A stretch of DNA of 64,000 nt from Physcomitrium patens (lineage: Eukaryota; Streptophyta; Bryopsida; Funariales; Funariaceae). This document shows positions 1 through 11,900 of this stretch, one piece after another. The translations under genes were made by a program, and so were the position numbers. Each line of letters begins with the position of its first letter. Position 1 is the stretch's first letter. The stretch covers positions 15,684,569-15,748,568 of the forward strand of contig NC_037253.1 in the NCBI RefSeq assembly GCF_000002425.4. Reading direction: 5' to 3'. The notes beneath the pieces were generated by a model, which saw nothing but the letters and a program-made list of their open reading frames with translations, searched no databases and was not told the origin of the DNA.

Positions 1-3000
1 TCTACCTATCCATAATTTGTAAAGAATATATATAAAAAATGATGTATACATTCTCAAATCAATCTAGCTATACATAATGTGTAAAGAATATATATAAAAA
101 ATGATGTATACATTCTGAAATCAATCTTGCTGTACATAATGTGTAAAAAATATATATAAAAAATGATGTATACATTCTTAAATCAATCTTGCTGTACATA
201 GTGTGTAAAGAATATATATAAAAAATGATGTATACATTCTCAAATCAATCTACCTATCCATAATGTGTAAAGAATATATATAAAAAATGATGTATACATT
301 CTTATATCAATCTTGCTGTACATAGTGTGTAAAGAATATAAATGAAAAATGATGTATACATTCTTAAATCAATCTAGCTATACATAATGTGTAAAGAATA
401 TATATAGAAAATGAAGTATACATTCTTAAATCAATCTAGCTCTACATAATGTGTAAAGAATATATATAAAAAATGATGTATACATTTTTAAATCAATCTA
501 GCTATACATAATCTGTAAAGAATATATATAAAAAATGATGTATACATTCTTAAATCAATCTTGCTGTACATAGTGTGTAAAGAATATATATTAAAAATGA
601 TGTATACATTCTCAAATCAATCTAGCTATACATAATGTGTAAAGAATATATATAAAAAATGATGTATACATTCTCAAATCAATCTAGCTATACATAATGT
701 ATAAAGAATATATATACAAAATGATGTATACATTCTTAAATCAATCTAGCTATACATAATGTGTAAAGAATATATATAAAAAATGATGTATACATTCTCA
801 AATCAATCTAGCTATACATAATGTATAAAGAATATATATACAAAATGATGTATACATTCTTAAATCAATCTAGCTATACATAATGTGTAAAGAATATATA
901 TAAAAAATGAAGTATACATTCTCAAATCAATCTAGCTATACATAATGTGTAAAGAATATATATTAAAAATGAAGTATACATTCTCCAATCAATCTAGCTA
1001 TACATAATGTGTAAAGAATATATATAAAAAATGAAGTATACATTCTCAAATCAATCTAGCTATACATAATGTGTAAAGAATATATATAAAAAATGAAGTA
1101 TACAATCTCAAATCAATCTAGCTATACATAATGTGTAAAGAATATATATAAAAAAATGATGTATACATTCTTAAATCAATCTAGCTATACATAATGTGTA
1201 AAGAATATATATAAAAAATGATGTATACATTCTCAAATCAATCTAGCTATACATAATGTATAAAGAATAAATATAAAAAATGATGTATACATTCTTAATC
1301 AATCTAGCTATACATAATGTGTAAAGAATATATATAAAAAATAATCTATACATTCTTAAATCAATCTAGCTATACATAATGTGTAAAGAATATATATAAA
1401 AAATGATGTATACATTCTCAAATCAATCTAGCTATACATAATGTGTAAAGAATATATATAAAAAATGAGGTATACATTCTTAAATCAATCTAGCTATACA
1501 TAATGTGTAAAGAATATATATAAAAAATGATGTATACATTCTTAAATCAATCTAGCTATACATAATGTGTAAAGAATATATATAAAAAATGATGTATACA
1601 TTCTTTAATCAATCTAGCTATACATAATGTGTAAAGAATATATATTAAAAATGATGTATACATTCTTAAATCAATCTAGCTATACATAATGTGTAAAGAA
1701 TATATATAAAAAATGATGTATACATTCTTTAATCAATCTAGCTATACATAATGTGTAAAGAATATATATAAAAAATGATGTATAGATTCTCAAATCAATC
1801 TAGCTATACATAATGTGTAAAGAATATATATAAAAAATGATGTATACATTCTTTAATCAATCTAGCTATACATAATGTTTAAAGAATATATATAAAAAAT
1901 GATGTATACATTCTCAAATCAATCTAGCTATACATAATGTGTAAAGAATATATATTAAATATGATGAATAGATTCTCAAATCAATCTAGCTATACATAAT
2001 GTGTAAAGAATATATATAAAAAATGATGTATACATTCTTAAATCAATCTAGCTACACATAATGTGTAAAGAATATATATAAAAACTGATGTATACATTCT
2101 TAAATCAATCTAGCTATACATAATGTGTAAAGAATATATATAAAAAATGAAGTATACATTCTCAAATCAATCTACATATACATAATGTGTAAAGAGTATA
2201 TATAAAAAATGATGTATCCATTCTCAAATCAATCTAGCTATACATAATGTGTAAAGAATATATATAAAAAATGATGTATACATTCTTAAATCAATCTAGC
2301 TATACATAATGTGTAAAGAATATATATAAAAAATGATGTATACATTCTTGAATCAATCTAGCTATACATAATGTGTAAAGAATATATATAAAAAATGATG
2401 TATACATTCTTAAATCAATCTAGCTATACATAATGTGTAAAGAGTATAAATAAATAATGATGTATACATTCTTAAGTCAATTTAGCTATACATAATGTAT
2501 AAAGAAAATATATAAAAAATGATGTATACATTCATATATCAATCTTGCTGTACATAGCGTGTAAAGAATATATATAAAAAATGATGTATACATTCTTAAA
2601 TCAATCTATCTATACATAATGTGTAAAGAATATATATAAAAAATGATGTATACATTCTCAAATCAATCTACCTATCCATAATTTGTAAAGAATATATATA
2701 AAAAATAATGTATACATTCTCAAATCAATCTAGCTATACATACTGTTTAAAGAATATATATAAAAAATGATGTATACATTCTTAAATCAGTCTAGCTATA
2801 CATAATGTGTAAAAAATATATATAAAAAATGATGTATACATTCTCAAATCAATCTACCTATACATAATGTGTAAAGAGTATAAATAAATAATGATGTATA
2901 CATTCTTAAGTCAATTTAGCTATACATAATGTATAAAGAAAATATATAAAAAATGATGTATAGATTCTCAAATCAATCTAGCTATACATAATGTGTAAAG

Positions 3001-3970
3001 AATATATATAAAAAATGATGTATACATTCTTTAATCAATCTAGCTATACATAATGTTTAAAGAATATATATAAAAAATGATGTATACATTCTCAAATCAA
3101 TCTAGCTATACATAATGTGTAAAGAATATTTATTAAATATGATGAATAGATTCTCAAATCAATCTAGCTATACATAATGTGTAAAGAATATATATAAAAA
3201 ATGATGTATACATTCTTAAATCAATCTTGCTGTACATAGTGTGTAAAGAATATATATAAAAAATGATTTATACATTCTTAAATGAATTTAGCTATACATA
3301 ATATTCAAAGAATATATATATAAAAAATGAATTATACATTCTCAAATCAATCTAGCTATACATAATGTGGTAAGAATATATATAAAAAATGATGTATACA
3401 TTCTTAAATCAATCTATCTATACATAATGTGTAAAGAATATATATAAAATATGATGTATACATTCTTAAATCAATCTAGCTATACATAATGTGTAAAGAA
3501 TATATATAAAAAATGATGTATACATTCTTAAATCAATCTAGCTATACATAATGTGTAAAGAATATATATAAAAAATGATGTATACATTCTTAAATCAGTT
3601 TTGCTGTACATAGTGTGTAAAGAATATATATAAAAAATGATTTATACATTCTTAAATCAATCTAGCTATACATAATATTCAAAGAATATATATATAAAAA
3701 ATGAAGTATACATTCTCAAATCAATCTAGCTATACATAATTGTTAAAGAATATATATAAAAAATGATGTATACATTCTTAAATCAGTCTAGCTATACATA
3801 ATGTGTAAAGAATTTATATAAAAAATGATGTATACATTCTTAAGTCAATCTAGCTATACATATTGTGTTAAGAATATATATAAAAAATGATGTATGTATT
3901 CTTAAATCAATCTAGCTTTACAGAATGTGAAGATTATATATAGGAAATGATGTTTACATTCTTTATACAT
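1..3970. repeat. 62-bp tandem satellite array, about 64 copies, open at left edge
   Basis: A 62-bp unit repeats head to tail from base 1 to about 3970. Each unit carries a TCTAGCTATACATAATGTG block, an AAAGAATATATATAAAAAATG block, then ATGTATACATT and TCAAATCAA. Units start at 1, 63 and 125, so the period is exact. Most copies differ from the consensus at one to four positions. A minority use a variant TTGCTGTACATAGTGTG block (for example near 127, 187, 310, 560, 2545, 3227 and 3601). The last copies (3840-3970) decay into unrelated AT-rich DNA. The array has no unique spacers and no coding frame. Its function is unknown; it could be heterochromatic or subtelomeric satellite. Confidence 0.97.
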
Positions 3971-5880
3971 TATGTAAATTTTTTGAATATTTTGAAAATA
4001 TTAGTTTTTTAATATCATCTAGTCTTTGTAGAAAGACATTTGTCTACCAACTAATCAGATTCAATAGAAATAAATTTACTTTTAATTATAAATTTTAAAA
4101 TAAACTTAATATTATTCTAAAATAATGTAATTGTATATATAAGGTGTTATATAAGGTCACACTCTAGAAAATAAGAACAATAATTAACTGTTGTGAGACT
4201 CTTTCTAAAAAAATAGACTAAACCATAGATACCCAGAAACATGTTGTGCAGTAAGCATAGCATAAATATTTACTGAAATTTTAGAATTTCATAAAACGGA
4301 CTCATAATCCATAAGAACATAAATACTCAAGTAAGAGTGGTATGAATTTTGTACTCTTCTTTTCTTATAATTTTTTCTTTTTAAGTATAAGAACAAAATA
4401 AACTTTATTTTATACCATAGAATATATAATTGATGTAATTAAATTTTAATTTTTTTAAATAATAAAATAACATTAATGATAATAATCATTCTGATTTTTA
4501 TCTTTTGAGGAGTAAGATTAGATGTTTAAATTACATTTGAAAATAAAATAATATCTAAAAATAAGGTTCATAAAGTTTTACATGGTATAATCTATATTAT
4601 CTAAATTTGTTTATAGAATTGCCTCTAATATGTGATGGATAGCCATATTCACTAGTATTTTTACTAAGATAAGTAGAACTATGTAGAAGGAAATAGAAAT
4701 AGGTTTAATTGTTGATAACTTGTTGGAAAACTTCCTAATAGCTTTATAGACTTTACTCGTGTTTAAAAGTAATTGATAGGATGACAATTTGGCCACATAT
4801 TGCATAATTAGCTACTTGTAATACAAGTTAGTCAAGTGGTGCATATATTAGGAACTTGCATTATAAATTAGAAACATGTCTTGTAAGTTGAACATGTGCT
4901 ATGTGGCTTTTAGGACATTGACATGTAGTTCTTTAGTAAATAATATATAGAGAGACAAGAATAAGGCCTTTTTCTTTGTTGTTAATACTTTTTTTGTATT
5001 TTATCTTGGTTTAAGACTTCCTAGTCTTTTTGCATTTGGCAAGAGTAATCCTAATTTCAATTCTCTATCTATATTTTAATTATTTAGTTTCTCTCTTTTC
5101 ATGATTTGAGAGTGTATTTTCATTTTTAGATTTTTGGTGTGGTTCATGTCCTTGACATAGTATATGTTTTAATCTTTATTGATATTGAATATTTTTTAAA
5201 TTTTTATGAAATTAAAAATAGATAATCTTGATCATATAATTGCAACTAATAGATTCTTTGGGCCTTTACGATTCTTGCATGTATTAATTTTTTCTAATAT
5301 AATCCACATATTGTCTTGTACATTTCTAGATTTTACATCAATTTTTTTAACATCAAATCATTTGCACATTTTATGATATTTCTTATTTAATTTTTTGATG
5401 AACATATCTAAGAAGATTCGTATATTTAAAAGATAAATAACCAAGCTATAACTTTCAAATATTTTGATTGGTTGAAATTAAAAATTCTTATTAAGTTGGC
5501 TTTGAACTAAATAAAGTCAATCTAAAAACCTTAAGAGGAAAAATAAGAGGTAGAATAGATTTTTTTTATATACATGGCATAAATAGAGAAATTTTCTTTA
5601 CCAAGCTTGGAACTTTGTAAAACTTTTCTTCCAAACTCTTTTAAAATGGACTTCTACACATTAAGACTCTTCAAACTATGTTTGGAAACATTATGGAACC
5701 ATAGGAAGGTTGACATAGAATTTTAAAGCAAAGGATTTGAAGACTTGATGGGCAAATAATGAATTTGGACCAGATAAGACCCATTTCAACTTTTTTTTTT
5801 TTCTTCTTTCTTTTATTTTTATAAATTTATTTATTTATTTATTTTCTTCCCCACTGATACTCTCTAAAGAAAGACAATGG
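3971..5880. other. AT-rich intergenic region containing a dispersed repeat
   Basis: This stretch is strongly AT-rich with no convincing coding frame. Its right half (about 4640-5155) is an inverted copy of a dispersed LTR-like repeat described separately, and the short reading frame at 4611-4805 falls inside that repeat. The rest shows poly-T runs and no recognisable gene. Confidence 0.7.
4640..5155 (-). repeat. Dispersed LTR-like repeat family C, copy 1 (inverted)
   Basis: Read on the minus strand from about 5155, this begins TGTCAAGGACATGAACC and contains the blocks GCCAAATGCAAAAAGACTAG, AATGTCCTAAAAGC and CAAGTTCCTAATATATGCACC. The same blocks in the same order, with mismatches, occur on the plus strand at 47433-47900 and 62425-62780. 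A TG start, AT-richness and lack of coding capacity suggest a decayed solo LTR, but no terminal CA or target-site duplication was established. Confidence 0.55.
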
Positions 5881-7250
5881 CGTCAGCGAGTTCATGAAAG
5901 TTACTTCGACGACTTGTCTAATCAGATGTGGACTTGAACTGAAGATGCTGTGGCTGGAGAAACCTATTTTAAGGAGAACTTTTATTGAACTGTTGAAAAA
6001 TAAGCGCAGTTGCTTGGTAGTCTGTAGGCGGTATAAGAAATGGAATAATCTAGTTCGTGTAAAATATTGCGACTTAAGGTTGACTCATGGCCTCAAAATG
6101 CACTATTGTGAATACCGTCAATGTAGAAGTCGATTTGATGTATTATTCATATCATTCTTACTGCACCCAATTGCGTTCATTGCATCAATTTAAACCACCT
6201 AGATGGTTGATTCTTGCAACAAATGGGCAAAATCTCCTGTGCGTTTTGATTCCAGTGGACAAGGTTATGCATCAATCAAGCCGTTACATTGCTTTATATC
6301 TACTGGAATCTACTGGTTATACTTGGCTGGTTTCATTATATCCACTGTTCATTGCTATTCCAGGAGGGTTAATTTACAAGGGTTAATATTTTTGAAATCT
6401 CCTTCATGCATTCCTATCCCAGAATTAATAATTGGAAATTGATTCCAGAGTTTGCAACTAAGTCTTCCAATCTCGAAGACTGAATCCTTCAACTGACGGC
6501 ATCTGAATTTCGAAGCGTATGAACAAGCTCGCAGGAAACTCCCTCTGAGGCTGAATCAACGGTCAGGCAGGCTTGATGTGAACCTTTGGAACTGACCCCT
6601 AATGAGGACATTCTCAGCACAGTTTTGTCTCTGCCAGCTTCCGCTGCTTCGTCCAAATCCTATCACAGTCAATCGTTGCCTTTGGGTACATTGACAGCTC
6701 ATTTGAATGCGATTCTCAAGCAGACTGTAGTTCTAGTACTGTTCAGTAATACAAGTTGTCAGAACCTCCTGATGGAAGTCGAGCAACCAATTGAAGCTCA
6801 AGCAGCCTTACGCAACTCAAGGTTTCTGACAGAGCGACTATTACAGTATAGAATTACCCCACATTTTTCTCAGGGATCCGGTGGGTTCATAGGGTGAAAG
6901 GACCAAAATGCCTCACGCAGCTCAAGGTTTCTCCCTGAAACAATATTCCGGGACAGCAACGCTCCACGTTTCAGACGGATCCGCTCTGTTCATCGAGAGT
7001 GATGACGTCAAATATGACAGAACAGCGACCTCGTGGGTTCCTCCACACCCTCCAGAATCAAGCTATGGTGGAGGAGAGGTTCAGAAAACAGACTTCGAAA
7101 CAGAACTTGATTCGACAAGCAGAAACTGTACAGAACAGTACACAAGTTTGTTTCTTTGGACTACAACGATGTTGAGGTGTTTATTTTCCTCTTCTATGGT
7201 TCTTCATTAAGTTTATTTTTTAATATGTTTTAGTTATCAAATTTTGTGCA
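5881..7250 (+). other. GC-richer island with short open frames, unassigned
   Basis: Base composition rises here relative to both flanks, and several overlapping short frames occur, the longest about 100 codons at 5894-6193, 6586-6897 and 6908-7210. None resembles a family I recognise, and no exon chain joins them convincingly. The short phrase GCTCAAGGTTTCT near 6918 has a near copy near 6816. It could be a lineage-specific gene, an untranslated exon, a gene remnant or a captured fragment. I do not assign a product. Confidence 0.3.
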
Positions 7251-8949
7251 AATTAAAATAATGGTGTTTGAAACATAATCATAATTAAATAAAAATAAAT
7301 AAAATAGAAAGTTTTTTTGATAGGAGTGTCAGACAAAGATGGAGCTCAAAATATTTTACAATACATTACAAAAAAGACAGAGCTCAAAACACATGGTACA
7401 ACATGTATGATGCTCTCACCTACACCCTCAATTATAGAGTATGTAAAAATCAGACCCACAATCAACAATTCAGTGGATCTTCAACCAACGAGACCTTCGG
7501 GATGCAGCTCCTACCCAGTCTTGTTGACATCAACAGAGTGCAACCAAATCAGGACACAAACTGCATCCCAGAGAATAAAATAAATGTACATGAATAATTT
7601 GTTCTTCCCAAAGCAAGATCCAACCCCCCATTATTAAAACTCATTGAGGATGTAGCATTAACAGTTCTCTAAAAATAAAAGTGACAACAATGTTACATTG
7701 AGAAACTTGAATATTATAAAACAAAACCTAAAAAAAAAAAAAAAAAAAAAAAAACCCCAATTTCCATCAAAATATTTTTTCCATAAAAAAAACCCTTGCG
7801 AAAATGTTGCTTGAGAAAGAATTATATATATATATATATATATATATAAATCTCGAAGCAAGATCCAACCCAGTATGTCAAAGTTAATCCGCTAGATAAG
7901 GATAGTTTAAAGGGTTGTAAAATAGGGATGCTAATATCTTTTGGATTCATCCGTCAGCAACCCATATGTTAATTTCATCTATCGACGATGCTTCTCCCCT
8001 GTTTCAGTGCGGGTGCGGTGTCGTGTCATGCTCCGCGACTATATTTGGCGGATGTTGTCACAGAAATGCTTCGCCGTGATCGAGGTCTTGTCGTCTTTGC
8101 CAGTTCGATTATTTGATGCGGTGTCTTCCAGCGAATGGCTGCACCACCTCTTCTGTTTGTTTCTGTCAAAGTGGCTCTGAATTCCTTATTCGGTCGATGT
8201 CTTTCTCTCCCGATTCTGCCAGAAGCGGTGGCCCGCAAATCATACACTGATCGGCACGAGTAGGCAGCCGCGATTTGCTAGCTTACAAATTTTCACGGCT
8301 ATTGTGGCCTGGTTTGATTCCAACTGGAGCTGACTTTGTTGGTTTGCGGTTGAAGAGAAAACAGGAAGAATTTTTGAGAGTTAGGAGATGAGTATAGAGC
8401 AGGAGTGGAGTTCGTGAGGTTGCCTGTGTTGTCCTGAGCTCTTTGTGTAGTTTGAATTATGATAGTTGTCTGTAATTTTTCCTGGCGGAACAACTTCTCC
8501 AATGGATTATGTTGCTTGAACTAACCTTCAGATAAAATTTCGCAGTTTCTTTACAATCCTTTTGGTTCGTTACTGGGCTTGCTATTCGGGTTGCGAGTAA
8601 GGATCATTGGTCATGCTTGTGAATTGTTGCCTACCTGATTTTTCTTTCTCGAGGCGACATGGTTTTCTGTTGTCATGAAGGATTTATTGCTGGGCTCCGT
8701 TTTCAAAAATTTTCATGAAGAAAAAGTAGAGGGGTTAGGCGATGGTCGCAGGTATTCGACTCCTTTGAGATGTGGTCACGACGTGGCTTGGAGTGACAGA
8801 TACTCTGGTTTGAGATGGGATCCTCGCAATTAAGAGTGTTTTCTTCATCTGTCTGCAATTAGCTTATGTCAATTGTGGAGCCTTGAAGGAGGCTTTTGTA
8901 AGATCTACAGCTTTTTTGTAAGATCTGTAGATTTTCAATTTTTGAAGTG
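7251..8949 (+). other. Upstream region of the ABCC gene
   Basis: This holds an AT-rich part with a poly-A run (7729-7754) and a (TA)n tract (7823-7848), then a more GC-balanced stretch from about 7940 that probably includes the promoter and 5' untranslated region of the transporter starting at 8950. No supported coding region is visible; the short frames on either strand lack family similarity. Confidence 0.5.
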
Positions 8950-11900
8950 ATGGCGGCGACACAATTTTCAGGTGAGTAAAGTCTTTCCTGATTCGAGCAA
9001 CAATTCAGAACCATTACCCCCGTTCTTAACAATACTTCAACGACTACACGGAGCTGTTTTTCTTCAGCAAATGTTTGGGTGATGAGAAAGTGGACTTGCA
9101 ATGTGTATTTTCCACTTTCATAATGTTATGTAGCGTGCATTGCGCAGACTCTGAATCATGCTCCCATGAGGCAATTGAGTGATAGATTCCGCCAACTTAC
9201 CTTGTGCTCTAAACTTCACTTGTGTGTACTGGTTCTGCACAGAAATATGGGTGGCATTCCTGCGAAGCTTGAGTAATGTTCTCTCTGGGGAACATTTCCC
9301 TCGACCCGACGTGATAGACACGGATAATATTATTGCAGCTTTTATTAAGAATTCCTCTTTCCAGAATGTCTTTGTTTCAGGGCTCCATTTAATCTTTATT
9401 CTAATCCTATTAGCTATAATATTGGGGCACCGATCTAACCGCATTAATTCTGCAAGCTATAGGAATGAGTTCTTCAGTCCAGATTCATTCTTAGAATGGG
9501 TGTGCTTTCTCTCCACTTGTGGACTCGGTCTTTTCAGCTTAGGAGTAACTATGTGGTTACTGGCCTCAGGATGGATGGATCATCGACATATCCATGTGTT
9601 ACAATGCAGTTTCTTTCTTGTGCAAGGAGTGGCATGTCTATCCCTGGCCTTCACAGTGAAAGTTCATAAAATACCTCAATACGAAAAACTAGTGCGAGTG
9701 TGGTGGATAGCGTCGTTCTTACTGGGAACATATGCTGCTGTTGCAGTAGTCTTGAAAATAATTGACAGCCAAAAAGTATCAGTTACAATGGTTTATAGTT
9801 TAGCCTCCTGGCCGGCGTATGGTTTCCTTCTGCTGCTTTCCTTACAAGGACAGAGCAAGTTGTCCATGGATCTCAAGAGTGAGGAGGATCCTCTGCTTTC
9901 GAGAAGTCACTCTGAAAATGGCACTGCTGAGGTTGGGGAGAAAGTTACCCCTTTCGCTACTGCTGGATTCTACAGCCGCATGAGCTTCTCGTGGCTAAAT
10001 CCTCTTTTATCTAGTGGTTACAGGAAGCCTCTGGAACAAGCGGACATCCCTCTGCTTGGCAAGGAAGATGAAGCCCAGAAAAATTATGAAAAGTTCGCAC
10101 AGGCTCTGAGGGACCAAAAAAGCAACAATAGGCAGGTTTCGGTGTTTTGGGCGTTGTCATCGTGCTATTATAAGCCGATGGTATACAATGGTTTATACGC
10201 ACTGGGTAAAAGCATCACAGTTTCCCTTGGGCCTGTTGTGCTCAATACGTTTATACAGTACACTGCTGGAAAGCGGTTATTTCGGGGCGAAGGTATTGCG
10301 CTTGTGGTAGCACTGTTTTTTGCCAAATTCTTTGAGTCTGTTTCGCAGCGGCAGTGGTACTTCGGCAGCCGAAGAGTTGGATTGCAAGTTCGGTCTGCTC
10401 TAATGGCCGCCATCTATCAGAAGGATCTCCGCATTGCAAACGCGGGTAAGTCTCATGTTTGAGGATGCAGGTGATGAACCACTCAATACATGCATTTGCA
10501 CAGTTGTTTGCGGTGGTTTGTCATGTGATAGTCGTGTCATATTAAATGGCTAGAATCAGTTGATCGGTACAACACAATAAACTGAATGTATAAAGAATGA
10601 AACGTGAGGCCTCAATGCAGTCATTGTGGTTTGTGCATGGCAACAGGAAGACAGAGACATGCGGCTGGCGAGGTGGTCAATTACATGTCAGTTGATGCGT
10701 ACCGTATTGGAGAGTTTTTGTATTGGCTTCATTTTTCGTGGACCACTGCGCTTCAGATCTGTATTGCGCTGGTGATCCTTGCGTATGCCGTTGGATGGGC
10801 AACACTTGCTGGTCTTACAGTCATTATTGTGTCCATGGTTGTGAACACTCCATTGGCTCGATCTCAAAATGTGTATCAAACTAAGCTCATGACTTCGCGA
10901 GATGCATGTCTACGGACCACAACAGAAGCTCTTCGCAACATGAAGATTCTAAAGCTTCAGGTAACAGACAATGGAACTTGGACGTTGACGTCATGACGGC
11001 TTGATAATTGTTTTTGTATCTATGTTTAAATTCAGCAGATACATAGGTTCCGAAGGAGTCTCGAAGTGATGTTTGTTTTATCAGGAGAATGCAAAGTTGG
11101 GCGGTGCCTTGTTTCAGCTTTCATCGTTTGTTCAGATAAAAGAAATCTCTTGTTAGCTACTTTCTAAGATTCTTGTTTAATTATAGTTGAGGCGCTTAGA
11201 TTGATACTTGTTAATATCGTCATTCATTTGCCATGTTTTTACAGGCATGGGAGGACAAGTTCAAGGAGCAGATATTGAAATTACGAAATGAAGAATTGAT
11301 ATGGCTATCGAAGGTCTTGTATCGAAGGGCTTATAATACCGTAGTTTTCTGGATGTCTCCAGTGTTTGTCTCAACCGCCACATTTGTAACATGCCTGTTT
11401 ATGGGGACTCCACTCATTGCTAGCAACGTATTTACAGCTCTTGCCACGCTGCGGATAATCCAGGAGCCCATTAGATTAATTCCCGACTTAGTCGCTAACG
11501 CCATCCAGGTAATTAGTCTAGGGACTATCATTTCAGTAGCAATCGCTAAAGTAACAACATTGCGTAGATACTTATATATATATATATATATATATAAAGA
11601 TGGCTCTGATAGAGTTCTTGTTTCTAATTGCATGTTGTCAGGTGCGTATATCGCTTGATCGTATCGCTAAATTCCTTCAAGAGGACGAGCTACAGCCTGA
11701 TGCCGTTGTGAGAAAGGATCATTGGAAAACCTCAGACTACGCGATTGAATTCGAGGAGGCTACCCTCACCTGGGATCCAGATGTTGCAATACCCACCTTG
11801 AGGAACCTGACTGCAAAAATCAAGCATGGTCAGCGCGTGGCAGTGTGCGGAGCAGTAGGATGTGGAAAGTCCTCTTTCATTCAGGCCATCCTTGGAGAGA

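Noticed and set aside
1-3970. Regularly spaced repeats resembling a CRISPR array
   Set aside because: The whole 62-bp unit is repeated with no unique spacers, and the surrounding genes are eukaryotic with spliceosomal introns. It is a satellite.
4611-4805. 64-codon frame on the minus strand
   Set aside because: It lies within dispersed repeat family C; the matching repeat copies do not keep the frame.
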